This document shows, one piece after another, positions 44,531-57,097 of a stretch of 64,000 nt of DNA. The notes beneath the pieces were generated by a model. That model was not told the DNA's origin and searched no databases. It worked only from the letters and a program-made list of their open reading frames with translations. Numbering within the stretch: position 1 is the first letter of the stretch; each line of letters opens with the position of its first letter. The translations under genes and the position numbers were made by a program. This DNA is from Dipteris shenzhenensis (lineage: Eukaryota; Polypodiophyta; Polypodiopsida; Gleicheniales), in NCBI GenBank assembly GCA_047967505.1, contig CM106538.1. One strand, written 5' to 3'.

Positions 44531-45765
44531 CCATGTTGGTAAACAAATTATGAGCACCTACAAGCATGTATCCTCTTGTGCTTAGAACATAAGAGATGAT
44601 CACGCATACAACAGACTTTTAATTCTGACTCAAAAATGGCTTGATACTTACCTAAGTGTCTAAAATCATTAATCTATAATTCATGACTGTACCATCCTTC
44701 TTAAATCTCATGGTTGATCATGTGCTCAACATTTCAAAGTAAGGATACTAGTATGTGTGAGCCACTCATTATAGGATATGACTAGGTTTAAGAAAATCAA
44801 GATTCAAAATGCATTCAATGAAATATATCTTTAGTTCACTGTAACTCATGGCAAAGAATTTGAAATCATGCTCAGAGTCTCTAGTTTAATCATCTCCATC
44901 TGACTCCATAAACTAGAGTCTATATCCTTTTTAAAATATTGCTTCATCTTTTCTATATATATATATATATATGTAACGGTTTATAATAGATAGGATCTAT
45001 TCTATACATCTCAAAACCAACTTAGGAAAAGCAATAAAATAAAGAGAAAGAAGAAGGATAGAAGATGTATTTGAAAATTCCGTAGATGGCTGCATCGTCT
45101 CGTCACCATGCTTGATGCTTGAATGTGCCTACTACGCTGACAAGAGGAGATACCAATTGTTGTCAAGCAGCAACCATCTACTATAATATACTTTTCCTAA
45201 TTCTCCCCTTGCTCGAGACCACCAACGACAATGTTCCTAACCTCATCAATATCTAGTGCTTGTTCATCACCGCCAACTATGGGTGTTGAAACTATTAAAT
45301 GGCTATCATCAAGAAATGATATCTCTATAGAGCCCCTTTCAATATCAACTTTTCAGATTTTTAATAAACACGATCATCTTCACATTTAGTCTTTAATGAC
45401 TCGAGGAACTCATTATGATATTGAGTAAAACTCGGTTCATTTACCATGGGCATGCATCATCTATGACATTAATTTTCATTTGTGATATCTCAACTAGATA
45501 TCAAAATCTTGCATCGATTCAGCCCACCTGGCCTTTCATGATTGCACAAACTCAACGGTGACACAGGCTGGCCCTAAAGATGAAGGCTAATCAAAAGGTT
45601 GTCTTTTTATCTTCCAAGACAAGACTACTTTATTTTTGTCTCCACAACCAGTAATCCTAAGCAAAAAAGATTAGAAAAGATTGTTGATAGGGCTTACATA
45701 TAAAAAGAATTATTACAACATCAGCAGGCCAAGACTTCACAAATGTTCCTGCTAATATGGCAGAA
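44531..45765. other. AT-rich intron sequence, no gene recognised
   Basis: Includes an (AT)n run at about 44957-44972. No exon, transposon end or RNA gene was recognised. Confidence 0.5.
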
Positions 45766-48700
45766 AGAAAGAAAGAAAGGAAGAAAGTTTATTAAAGTCC
45801 TCGGAAGACCGATGGGTCTATGAGACTGTGAAAATCCTCATACAACAAGCTGTGGTAGTGAAGCTACTAAACGAGCGTCCATACCAATGCAAAATGCAAA
45901 AATGCAGAATGGCAGTACTAAGTCCTAAGTACAACAAAGTCATGTCGATGGTCGACTATATATCAGTCTCAGCATCATCATCAATATCATCATCATCATC
46001 GACAGCAGCAAGATATCAGGATGGATGAGGCAGTGGAGGCATGAAGTCGGCATTAGAGTGATGTCAGCCACTCAGAGGTGCGATCCTGGCACGCCTCTTG
46101 GTCGTAGCTCTGCGTCTGACCAGGGCTACTGTGACCCCCGTCGATCGGGCTCCGACTCTAAAGAAGGAGGGATGTCTCCAAGTGTGATCTGTGTGTCGAC
46201 CCTCTGTCTGAGCTGTCGGATCACAGGCTCCACGTCACAGTCAATATCCAGGCCTCGTCTCGTGGGGGTCCATGTGATCTAGCTGGAAGAACTCCGTGAT
46301 AGAGCTCTGAGAGGGATCAACCGAGCAAGAAGTCTACTCCTGTCTCCGTGCTCGAAGTATCGTCTCACGGTGTCTAAGTGCCTCATGAATGAAAACTGCC
46401 AAACACCGCTAATCGGGGTAGGAGAGGAAACAGGCCAAAATCCCATAATTATCCCTGAAGAGGCAGTGGAAACGCCATAGTACACCGGACACCTGAAGAT
46501 GAAATGCTCCTCTGTCTCAACCTCCTGCATGTCACACAGTGTGCATATGCGCCTCTCCCTGGGTAATTGCTCTGCTCTGCCACTCTCGATGTGAAGTCTG
46601 TGTGAAGAGACCCGGAACTGCCTGAATGATCTGGTGAGGAACGGATGACTTACCACGAATCATCCGTGATAACATGAGAACCTGTAGCCGCTCCACATGG
46701 GCCCACTCTGTATCCGACAAGTCTAGCCCCCAACAAGGACTGCCGTACATCCCCGCTGAGCGAGCCAAGGAATCAAAAAGCAGCCCCTTGGTGCGTGGAT
46801 CTTAAAAGTGCGAGCGGAAGTACTGCCTCTCTAATCTGGCCAATGAAGCATACCCTCTACTCAAGCATGCCTGCATCGTGGGTCTCATAGTGAAGTTGGG
46901 TCCGAAGAAGATAACCCCAAGATAAGTGAATGATGAAACTATCTCAACAGATGACCCCGCAAATGTGGCTCGAGATGTATTGAAGATCATGACCTTGGTT
47001 TTTACCAAGTTGACCTTCAAATCATGAGACTCACAAAAGGATTGTAGTACGTCTAGGTATCTCTGAAGCCCCTCTACTGAGGAAGACAAGAGAGCCACGT
47101 CATTTGCATAGAGCAGAATCTGGATCAGCATGCCCGCAAGAGAGCAACCTACACCCCCCTGTGTCTGCATCACTGTCTCAAGCTCGTCAATGTAGAGGCC
47201 AAACAAGGTAGGCGACACAGGACACCCTTGTTTGACCCCGATGGTGCTCCTGATCTCGTCTGTCCACCCGGATCCTGCCCGAACTCTGCTAGAAACTCTC
47301 TCGTAAAGTGCCATGACAACCCAAATGATCTCCTGGTCATAGCCCAAGTCCTGTAGGCGCCGTATGAGGCAGGCTCTCAGGAACCGTGTCAAATGCCTTA
47401 CGGAAATCCACAAAGCAACAATAAACCCTCTGCTTCTGTGACCTCACTTTCTCGATGATATATCTAAGTGTGAGAATGTGGTCCATGGTTCCATGATCAC
47501 GCCGGAATCCGGCCTGTCCTGCTGCTCTAAGTCCTCGACACTCTGTAAGTCTGCTAACCTCGGAGTCAAGTACTGATGCATAAATCTTGGACATGACATG
47601 TCCAATCATAATGGTCCTGTAGTTCTCCGGGCTCATGGGTGGGATCCCCTACCTTGTGGATGGGTGAGATAGTGTTAATGGTCCAAGTGTGTGAAAATCC
47701 CAAACAAACAACTTCATTAAAAAGCTTTACTAAGATCGGGGCTAGGACGTTAATCCCATATGCAATGAACTCAGTGCATAGCCTCTCATGATCCTTCGCT
47801 CGGCCATTATGAAGTTTCATTACGGGATCCTTTACCCCTCCTCTAGTGAAGAGGGTGCAGGATGTGGGACGAGGCATGTGTGAGAGGTTAGGGACTGGCT
47901 AATTTGGGATGTCATAAAGTGTGCGTGCATAATCAAACCAGATCTGAGTGTCAGTGAGTAGCTGATGGGACCATCCTTCTAGAAATCTCCGCCAGAAGTC
48001 CTTAGAGTTGTTACTAAACAAAATGTTCAGTAGCTCCTCCTCGTTCCGACAAACGAAGTCTAGTTTCTTCCTCCGTACCAGTCTACGGTATTCACGTAGC
48101 GTATTTGGTGCGCTCCGAAGACTGTTTTTGGTTTCGAATCTGAGTTGACGACGTAAAGCCTTACACTCATCATCGTACCTACTATTACAGGGTACGGTTC
48201 CAGGAGGTGGTGGGCAGGTGGAGTGGGTGGTGTGGGGGAAAGCGTGAATGGTAGCCTCGTGTAGTGAGCGGGTGACAAGGACAACACGATCCTCTAAAAG
48301 GGGTATGAAGTCAATATAAGCAAGAAGTATGTACAGACGGCCAGAGTAAGAAGGTGAGTGATCCTGATCAAAGCGTATATCGTGGTAGGTGGAGTAACCA
48401 TTGAGTGGGATGGAATGTGCTATCTGAAGGGAGGTGGAGATGCTAAAGAAAATGAATGTATGATCGGGGGGAGAGGTGCTACAGTGAAGTCAGTAATGCG
48501 AGATGTGAAGACAGGGGATCCCATGATGTAATGAACACCACTGGAGCCCCCCCATGTGAAAGCATGTGAAACCACCTTAAGCGGGCTATCTATCAAGACC
48601 ATTATAGATAATGAGATCATGTATCCTGCCGAGGTCTAATAGGGCCTGCCTATAAGATGAGAATGGACCTCGCCTGTCAGCTAAAACCCGCAGCATACCT

Positions 48701-49010
48701 GCCTCCTCAAGGCCAATATCTGGCAATAGAGTGGAATCATCTCTGAAGTCAAGAAGTGGTACCTGACGGGCCCTTGTCCTCGCGTTGAAGTCCCCCACTA
48801 GGAGGACTTCTCCGCGGCTAGAGAAGTCAATGATGGAATCATAAAGAGCAGCAAATGGGGATGTCTCATCATCATCTCGGATATCTCTGGCAAAGTGGGA
48901 GGTCTCAGGGGGGAAGTAGCAAACTGCGACAAACAGATCCCGGCTGTCCATGTGTCGAATCCGGATCCAAAGAAATCTGGAATGTGTATCTCTCTACTCT
49001 ACTGAAATGG
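45766..49010 (-). pseudogene. LINE-B copy, minus strand, 5'-truncated in the endonuclease
   Basis: The minus-strand frame from about 49010 enters the endonuclease at DTHSRFLWIRIRHMDSRDLF. Then come CYFPPETSHFARDI, LVGDFNARTRARQ and LDLGRIHDLIIYNG, the linker, RT (GFRRDHGTMDHILTLRYIIE, VYCCFVDFRKAFDTV, VKQGCPVSPTLFGLYIDELE, LLYANDVALLSS) and the zinc motif CTLCDMQEVETEEHFIFRC. The RT catalytic box reads YAND instead of YADD. Multiple frameshifts. The 3' end, at 45790-45830, shows the family signature in reverse and is followed by a (CTTT)n tail (45766-45790). Confidence 0.85.
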
Positions 49011-49250
49011 TCCCCAACATATCTAGATCAATTAGGAACATGCCCAAAGTAATCCTTTGAAAACAAAATATAATAATGTGATCTGTATCTTATGAGAATA
49101 ACCCACGAGGTTCTAGACCATGAACTCCAGTCCAAATGGTAGAGACAAGCGCTATGACATCCCCACCAACGTCATCAGCACCCAACAATGGGTATAGACC
49201 ATAGCATAAACATATGCTCTCACGCATATACCACATCACACACAATGAGC
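49011..49250. repeat. Dispersed repeat, copy 1
   Basis: Shares a block with 62190-62391: CTATGACATCCCCAC, then ACGTCATCAGC and TAGACCATAG in the same order and spacing. Both copies lie immediately right of LINE-B endonuclease/linker sequence. Identity unknown; an LTR piece is possible. Confidence 0.6.
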
Positions 49251-49994
49251 ATCCATCTATGGAAAGGTCTTCAAACTTTTTTGTTTTTTTGGGAGGGCCT
49301 CAAGATGCATGAGATTACAATACTCAAGGCCCATGACAAATTCGAGTGACCCAAGACACCCCTATTTGCCTGGGTTTTAGTTCTTCTAGGCATCCGGTGC
49401 GTATGTCATGCAAGAGGGGGCTTATAATGCATCAGCAATCTTTGAATTCGCATCAATCAGACAAGCATTGTCGTTTATCTCCTTAACATTTTTTGCTGAA
49501 TTTTGATTCTACAAGAAGTTGCACATCCAGATGAAAACATACAAATACCATATATCTGCGGAGGACCATAAGATGCAACATGTGAAACTATGTCAGTTCA
49601 AAAACAATTTTTGCATATGAATTACATGCAATTGTTTGCTCAGCATGTAAGTGAAATACCTAGTAAGCCGGTCACAAATAAAACAACCCGTCAATAATTA
49701 AATATTTTTTACAACTTTTTTGCAGATTGAGTCTGTCAAGGTCTTTCATGATTATACCCAATCTAGTCTTTAGGAACTGACTCACTTTGAGTGAGAAAAC
49801 GTGCACACATATAGGAGACCAAATTAAACCCAGGGAGGGGAAACAGAATATGTCAATGATGGTCGCATGTTTCACAAACAAACTGAAGTGGCATGCACAT
49901 TTCTCAAGTAAAAATTCTTACTCGCAAGACTAGAAAGCAGTCTGGTGAAGAGTAAAGTGGCAAAAGACCAAATTCTTTTAGCAAAACAATATAC
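49251..49994. other. Cyclase intron, no gene recognised
   Basis: AT-rich DNA with no recognisable coding; the donor of the cyclase exon lies at its right edge. Confidence 0.5.
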
Positions 49995-50183
49995 CTTGTT
50001 GACCGGTCCGATGCAGAGGTACCTTGTGTTCTCATCCTCATAATGTACATGCTTCATGACAGTTGCAAGAGCTTTCTCACGTAATGATGAACCAGGCCAA
50101 TGCATGAGGACAGGCTCCACTAGTTTATGAAGAGTTGCCCAAAGAAGATCTTGAATTAAAGGATGAGGATAATACAAGTCCTC
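49995..50183 (-). CDS. Oxidosqualene cyclase exon upstream of the 15.7-kb intron
   Basis: A 63-codon exon with AG acceptor and GT donor on the minus strand. It reads [20 protein letters not shown], then [18 protein letters not shown] and [17 protein letters not shown]. In cycloartenol synthases this segment is directly followed by VLNMLCCW, the start of the exon at 34338, so the two are consecutive exons of one gene separated by 15,656 bp. The open frame and conserved HYEDENTRY block argue for a gene or a young pseudogene. The N-terminal exons are not in the window. Confidence 0.9.
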
Positions 50184-50834
50184 CTGCATTGACCAATACA
50201 ATCAATTTAGAATATGATACACATTTCTTATTGATAGTTTGTGCCATCTGACTCACTAACAATCAAGGAGCTTATAGCCATAGCCAGATATATGACAGCC
50301 ATGTTTAATTGATCATTAAACACTGAAACTAAGAATGTTAGAGCTCTTACAGAAAGGGGAAGCCTTAAGCCATCAATTTATTTCACATGCTAAACATGAG
50401 CTGTGAACTTATGTTTCATCAAGTCGAAGAAATTTCATAATAATGTTTTTACCCATGATTCAATCACCCCTCTCCATCTTGAGAATTCCGTTACATATAC
50501 CCTCTCCATCATGAGAATTCCTTTACGTATTATTCAAATTACAGCAATATGGATTTACTGTCTGCTTTCAAGAAAGCTCTACAAGGAAAATCAGCAAAAA
50601 CGGCAACACCAAATGTATGACCACTATGAATATGTAAACGGCAGTACAAAATGATCTTGGGCACTTCTAAAAAAATCCTTGGCAAACTCCAACGTTTCTT
50701 GCATATCTTGCAAGAATCATCTGGCAGCATCATTTTTACTTCCCTTGAATCCTACCATTACTGGTGACTTAGGTAGAAATCCGTACATAAGCATAAAAGG
50801 CCTAAAACCTTGCATGACACAGACACACATACAC
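50184..50834. other. Probable cyclase intron, no gene recognised
   Basis: AT-rich; a short duplicated stretch (CACCCCTCTCCATCTTGAGAATTCC and a CCCTCTCCATCATGAGAATTCC variant) occurs at about 50466-50523. Confidence 0.45.
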
Positions 50835-51866
50835 TTTTTTTTTGGTGAAATCATATATTTCTTTGTGGGAAACCTCAAAAAGAGGAAAGGAGGAGACACT
50901 TTTTTTTTAAGTGAAAGCTTTGATTGATTATATTACAAGAATAGTCACCTTCAAAAAAGAGGCGCTAGATAATACATCAACTAAAGATCTCAGTACAAGC
51001 CAAATATACATCCTGATCTGCTTGGAGAGCCTGCAAGCAATCAAAGAAAGATTGTTGCAGAGAACGCTCAAAGAAAGCAAACAAAGGAAAATTGGGATCG
51101 CTAAAGACTTTACAATTGCGGTCCGTCCATAAAGTCCAAAGTGCCCAATAGCGAACCCAAACAAAGAAAAGATGAAACTCTGATCGCTGTGGATGAAAAC
51201 CAAAGAGCCAAAAAAAATTCCCGAAGAGAACAGTGGGGAATCTCACTCATAGCCTCTATCGAAGAGAATCCACACACACACACACACACACACACACTTT
51301 CTTTCTTTTTTTGAAAACTTTTGATTGATTATATTACAAGAGTAGCACCTCCAAACGAGGCAACCAAAATTACATCAGCTGAAAATCTCAGTGTATGCTA
51401 GATACACTTTTTTTTTTCTTTTTGAAATCTTATATTTATGTGTGGGAAACCCCAAAAGAAGTAAAAACCCACCAATAAGTACAAAGGAAAAATTTACAAG
51501 TAAAGCCTCAGAGCAAAAGTCATGAGGCAGCCAAGTAAAAAGTTACATATCAAGCTAGAGAAGGATCAAACACAACATCCTCCAGCTTCAGATTATTGCT
51601 TTGTAAAAACTGATGCAGTGTAGAAACCACACCATCAATAAAAACAAGCTGTTTTTTGCCCTTGTGATTCTTCTTAATATAGCCGGGCACTCCAAATTTC
51701 TGAATCACAGGGTCAAAAACCTGTTGTAACATGGGTGGAAGAGAATCCAGTGAAAATGGCACATCTGCATCCCGAACAGAAGAAGACTCTGGCACAGGCA
51801 TCAACATCTGTATCCTCCAACGAACGAATTGCTTCTAATAAAGTAGGGCTCAGCATCTCAGCTAGC
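50835..51866 (-). mobile_element. Four short LINE-C 3'-end fragments in tandem
   Basis: Read right to left, each ends in an A tail next to GT/CA dinucleotides: 51866-51408 (ORF1 tail of the ORF1-only type, HQFLQSNNLKLEDVVFDPS), 51407-51298 (about 110 bp), 51270-50900 (ORF2 C-terminus, FFVWVRYWALWTLWTDRN), 50898-50835 (about 65 bp of ORF1-type 3' UTR). A (CA)n tract of 27 bp (51271-51297) separates two of them. All are 5'-truncated to different degrees. Confidence 0.8.
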
Positions 51867-51883
51867 ACACACGCACACACACT
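51867..51883. repeat. (CA)n microsatellite at the 3' border of the full-length LINE-C
   Basis: CACACACGCACACACAC directly next to the T run (A tail) of the element. Confidence 0.85.
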
Positions 51884-51986
51884 TTTTTTGGTAAAATCCA
51901 TTGTATTTATAAGCTCATGAATTTACAATATGGGAAGTCTCCCACACACTAGCATAGAACTCCGAAAGAGAGCCCGATAGAAGAAC

Positions 51987-54900
51987 TCAAAAACAAGTAG
52001 AGAACACTTCAAGGCAAGTAGCATCCAAATCCCTTGCAGCAAGACTGTCATGTAAAGACTGCTTAAGGGACATTCTGAAGAAAATATATGCCTGAGGAAA
52101 CTGTTGACCCATCCTAGAATGCAGTCTCTGTGTCCAGATGGTCCATAATACCCAAAAGCGAGTCCAATGAAAGAAAAGGAGTAATGGAGACATCTGAGAT
52201 GAGCAGCATCCAAACATCCAGAAAAGTTTCCCAAATCTGATAGAAGGGAACCGAAGCCGCAGTAAATGAGAAACATGAGTGATCAATGTGCGAGAGTGCG
52301 GGCAAAACCATAATAAGTGAGGAACTGTCTCGCGGGGATGAGAGCAACGGGGGCAGAAAGGAGAAGCAATGCGGCGAGCTGCCAATTTCACCCCAATGGA
52401 AAAGGCTCCCACTATACATCTCCAAAAGAAAAGCCTCTGTTTCAATGGCAATTTGGTTTTCCAGATTTTCATGAGACGGGATTGCCACCAAGATAAAGGC
52501 CTATCCAAATTCCAAAGAGTGTTGGCATGCTTGTCAATCCATGGCTGTGGAAGAAGAAATCTGTAAACCTTCGAGGAAGTCAGATTGTGTATCGAGAGTG
52601 TATGTGTAGCAGGAGGTATGGAAGTCAAATTCCAGTCCATTAATCTGTCCTGTGCAAACAGTGGAGGAACCGGAACAAATGGCTGCAACATAGTTGAAAG
52701 TGTTCTCCAAATGGATCTATGATGCAGGCCCAAGGAGAATGTCCTGCAAGCTTGTGGAAATGAAAGTGTATAGCCTTGTTGATCCACAACATCACCAACA
52801 AATCTTATGCCCAATTTCATGAGATTATATGCTTTGATAGGTGCCTGTAAAGCGAGAGGCGATGCAAACACCTTGCTCCAATGGATGCTTTCCAATCGAA
52901 AAGAATTGCCATGATGAGAGGAAGCACCTGTCCATTTTGCATATGAAAGAATTCTCTTCCAATCATGAAGAAAAGCAGTAGAAACAGGGCAACCAGGAAT
53001 TTTTCCCTGAAAGGTAGATAAAACTGCTTCCCAGTGATCTGTAATCCAATGCCCATATGCATGGGAAGCCATGTTTCCACACATAGCTGCTAACATAATA
53101 GCCCATGGTTGTTTTTGCTGAAAAAAATCAGCAATCATAGTGCTCTTTCTTGCCAACATATGAACCTGGAGATTGAGAATATTCAGCCCCCCATGAGTCT
53201 TGGGTGAACAAATAGACTGCATAGGTAGTAGTCGCAAAGCTTTTTTAAGAGATTTGCTTTTCCAAAATATCTCCATAGCTTGGGACATATAAGAGGCCAA
53301 ATGCTTGAAAGACCAAGGAAGAAGAGGCAAATAAAATTGCACATATGCCATAATGATGGACTGTACTATCCGGAGTCGAACATGTAGAGGCCAAGTGGAC
53401 AAATGCCAGTATTCCAGCTTCTTATTGATCTTTTGAAGCACCCATTTGAGCTGTTGCTGCGGAGTAATATTCCAGCCAATGGGGTATCCGAGATGTCTGA
53501 CAATAGTAAGGGAAGAGATAATGTGGCCTGGCCAAAACAGTGCATGCCAATCAGCTTCTTTCAAAGCTAGAAGTTTTGATTTCTGAAAATTGATATGCAG
53601 TCCAGCAGCTATGCCAAAATCATTCAGTGTATGCATCAAACGAGAAAGATCACTTTGAGAATTCCTTGGCATGAAGAATGAATCATCAGCATAGGCCTGT
53701 GCAAGAAAAGACTGTGCCCCTGGAATTTGCAAACCATGAAGCTGTCCTGTATCTGTCAGATAGTCCATATGCAAGAGTAACGGATGGGTAGCAATGGCAT
53801 ACAGTAGGGAACTAAGAGGGCAACCCTGTCTCACTGAGCGAGTCATAGTCCAGGTTCTTGACAACCCACCACCAAGCAAGCACTGTGCCGTGGCGTGAGA
53901 ATAAAGCCAGTAAATGATGTGGACAAGTCAAGAGCCAAATCCCAATTTTTGCATAGTTTGAGAGATGAAATCCCAATGGACAGTATCAAAAGCTTTCGCA
54001 ATGTCTACTTGCAGAATGAGAACATCTTGTTTAGAATATTTGGCATACTCAATCGCAAGCAAGGCATTGGAGATATTGTCAGTGATCTGCCTTCTGGGGA
54101 CAAACCCATACTGCCTAGGATGAAGTCCTGCTTGCAAGAGGAAGCGAACCCTGAGGACAATCATTTTAGCAATGAGTTTGTAAATGACAGGCATGAGGGA
54201 TATAGGCCGCCAATAAGCCATCGTCTCACACAACCTTTTTTTGGGAATCAATTTTACTAGGCCATGTTTCCAGGATGGAGGAAGAGATTGTTCTGCCCAA
54301 GCATGATTGATCATTAGAAGGAGAGTATTCTTGAGATCACCCCAAAATGCACGGAAGAATTCAACAGTCAGTCCATCCCAACCAGGGGAGCTGCTTTTGC
54401 GTAGATGACTCAAAGCATCTTCCAGTTCACTAAGCATAAAAGGCTGTTCCAATGCATGGGCCTGTTCCCGAGATACTATGGGCTGAACATGCATAAGAAA
54501 TTGAGACCTGGCTGCATTTACTTGCATCAAATGATCAGGTTGAGAGGAAAGGAGCTGCTGAAAGTGACTAGAACATTGCAATTCCAAGTCTGATTTGGAA
54601 GTGGTCCAGGTGCCATCAGCCTTCTTGATCCTGCAAATATCCTCCTTTCGCCTATCCGCATGGAGACTTTTAAAAAAGGCTTTGGAGGAGCAGCCCTTAT
54701 CCAAAAGGGGTTTCATACGAGCTCGGATTTGCCACTTCTTTAATTTGCGAAGATCATTTTGATGGATGATATGAACCGCATAAGCACAAGAATCCTGTTC
54801 AGAAGAAGTAAGCTGCCTATGAGAACTGATTGCATCCATTTGCTGCTTGTGGGATTGAGCCCATTTTATCTTGAGCCGAAGGTTTTCCATGTAACTCCGT

Positions 54901-55805
54901 CCATAGTCTTGAATAACAGCCTGTAAACGATGAGCAAGGCTGATCCAAGCAAAATCCATATCCTCCTGAGCATGTAAGAGGAGGGGACGGACAGCCACTC
55001 TCACCATGTTCTGAAATTGTTGATGAAGCAAGTAGGCACTATTAACATGGAGCAAGCGATGACCAAAAAAAGGCATATCATCTGTCAGACGTGCTATTGA
55101 TAATGTCAAGCATACTGGGAAATGATCAGATAGCAGGAGGGAGTGATCAATCCGCAATGTACATGTGAAATCAGCATACTGCTGAGCATGCAGCAAATAC
55201 CATCTGTCAAGTCGAGCCCAGTAATGATTAAAAGCATTGTGATGATATGTATAACCCATATCTGTGTCCCTTGTTGAGAGCCATAGATCTTCAGCATGCA
55301 GAGATGAGAGCATATCTTCCCAATGTCGGAACTCAGTGGGGATCATGTGAGAGCGATGAGTAGTATTATCTTGGGAGGCAGGCGAATTGTTAAAGTCTCC
55401 ACACAAAAAAGCATTGGAAAGCCATGGGTATTGTTTGAGGGAGTCCCACATTTGAGCTCTAGTCGCAAAAGTTTGTGAGGCATAAACAGATGCTATTTCA
55501 TAGAGAGTATCCTGCCAGGTGCACCTGATCACCATCCATCGACCCTGAGGATCATTGTGGGCCACCGTGGGCTGTATATCATGTTTTACAAGCATGCAAA
55601 CCCCCGAAAAGTGCATTGTACCAGCATAAAAAATATCATAACCAGCATAGTGGCCTTGCTGACCAGCCAAGAAATGTTGATTGTGTTCTTGTAAGGAGAT
55701 CACATCGGGATGCATTCTATGTACATAATGCCAGAAGAGTCTCCACTTATTGGCATTGCAAAGACCCTGAACATTGTATGTAATGCAAGTGATTGAAGTA
55801 GACAT
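51987..55805 (-). pseudogene. LINE-C ORF2 (endonuclease, RT, zinc motif), one stop codon
   Basis: 1,273 codons including the end, interrupted only by TGA at 53928-53930 (after QKLGFGS). The endonuclease (1-235) has ITYNVQGL, SLQEHNQHF and LCGDFNNSP. RT (about 460-760) has SSPGWDGLTVEFFRAFW, GLVKLIPKKRLCETMAYWRP, QYGFVPRRQITDNI, QVDIAKAFDTVHWDF, VRQGCPLSSLLYAIATHPLL and AQAYADDSFFMPRN with both catalytic Asp. The C-terminus has the zinc motif CPRCSHPRETVPHLLWFC. No RNase H is seen. The TGA could come from CGA by one C to T change. Transcripts that read through, or a sister copy, could still supply activity. Confidence 0.9.
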
Positions 55806-55852
55806 AAAAGATATGTACAGTCAAACCAAAAGGCAGAATAGAATGTAAACTG

Positions 55853-57097
55853 TCAGGCCTCAGCCATGACATCAACATCCACCTGGGCTCCTGGATCATT
55901 AGCTCTATGATCCTCATCATTATCACATACAGGGATGCCTCTTTTTAGCACATCAACCCACAGTTGAGAAGCAAGGCTGTCAGCAGGGGAAGAGGTCTGG
56001 CCAGGGGTAGAAATTGAAGCATCCCAATGGCGAGATTGTAGTGGACGTGGTTTGAGAGCAAAAACCTTTTTGGGTTGCTGCCAGGCACCCTGGGGAGAGA
56101 CATGAGATTCTGAAATTTTGCCCTTACCCTTATCCTTTTGCTTAGCTGAAACCTGAAGTACATTTTCCTTGGAAGGGACAGATTTGAGAGCCACATCACC
56201 CAGTTTGGTAGGCATTGCCTTAGACCCCGAGGGATAAGTCGGAGGGGGAGTATTTTCTGGAGCAATAGCTGTGGGAGGAAGCTGATGCAGAACTGCAGGA
56301 CACTGTGAGGCTAAGTGGCCAAACTTATGGCATGTGAAACAAGCCCCTGCAAAAACTCCCCATTTCAAGTCAAAATATTTTTCACCAAGGGGAACATCCT
56401 CCACTTCGACCGCAATGGAAGGAGGGGTTGGGTGATCTGTATCCCAAAGAATACAAAAGCGATTGCGATTACCCGAAGGGCGGGGTGGGCAAACAACTTG
56501 CCCCAAAGTGGCTGCCAAACTTGGTAACTCAGCCCTCATATAGTCTGGAAAATCCACTACCTCAACCCATACGGGGCAATGATGTCGAATGAGGCTGTGG
56601 TAATCTTTGTTTGGCGACCATGGCATGACATGCACCATTTGTCTGCCATAGAAAAGGGGCGACATCTCCAAAATCTGCTGGCGATATGAGGCATCTGAAA
56701 AGTGTACCTCATAAAAACCCCTAGAAGCAAAATATACCCCTTCAACAAAGCAGCCTCCCAACAATGCCTGAACCCATTGAGCCACATCATTTGCTGAAGG
56801 AAGCTTTCCTGGGAAGAAGATAATAACTGCTTGCTGAGAGAATTTTCGAAGAGGAGCAACCAATGATGGAAGCTTCAACTTGTATTTGATGGCCGGGGGA
56901 GGTTTGGCCCACTCCTTCCGGCTGTACTGAAATTCATCTTTAAGCATATCAAAGACATAGTGAGCGTCGACCGAATCTGTAGTAGAAAAATCAACCTGTT
57001 GTCTTTTGGAGTCCCGGGTCGACTCCTTACGAGAGTAGCTTTTGAACTGATCTTCCATGAAGAGAAGCAGGGCAGGATTGAAGGAAGGGCAGAGCAA
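55853..57097 (-). CDS. LINE-C ORF1 protein, intact
   Basis: 414 codons, uninterrupted. Residues 70-245 form a DUF4283-like region (AVIIFFPGKLPSANDVAQWV, GFYEVHFSDASYRQQILE, MVHVMPWSPNKDY, PVWVEVVDFPDYMRAELPSL). A zinc knuckle CFTCHKFGHLASQC lies at about 253-266. The C-terminal third is Pro/Ser/Lys-rich with a KDKGKGK patch. In plant L1-like elements this protein binds the element RNA and assembles the retrotransposition particle. Met14 (MEDQFKSYSRKEST) is a plausible alternative start, since residues 1-13 look like leader. It ends 47 bp before ORF2. Confidence 0.85.
   Translation of the reverse strand: MLCPSFNPALLLFMEDQFKSYSRKESTRDSKRQQVDFSTTDSVDAHYVFDMLKDEFQYSRKEWAKPPPAIKYKLKLPSLVAPLRKFSQQAVIIFFPGKLPSANDVAQWVQALLGGCFVEGVYFASRGFYEVHFSDASYRQQILEMSPLFYGRQMVHVMPWSPNKDYHSLIRHHCPVWVEVVDFPDYMRAELPSLAATLGQVVCPPRPSGNRNRFCILWDTDHPTPPSIAVEVEDVPLGEKYFDLKWGVFAGACFTCHKFGHLASQCPAVLHQLPPTAIAPENTPPPTYPSGSKAMPTKLGDVALKSVPSKENVLQVSAKQKDKGKGKISESHVSPQGAWQQPKKVFALKPRPLQSRHWDASISTPGQTSSPADSLASQLWVDVLKRGIPVCDNDEDHRANDPGAQVDVDVMAEA

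Noticed and set aside
44529-44543. Shared 15-mer with the window end (ACCATGTTGGTAAAC) as evidence for a second LTR end
   Set aside because: Sequence beyond the 15 bp does not agree and no primer-binding site follows; too short to support an LTR.
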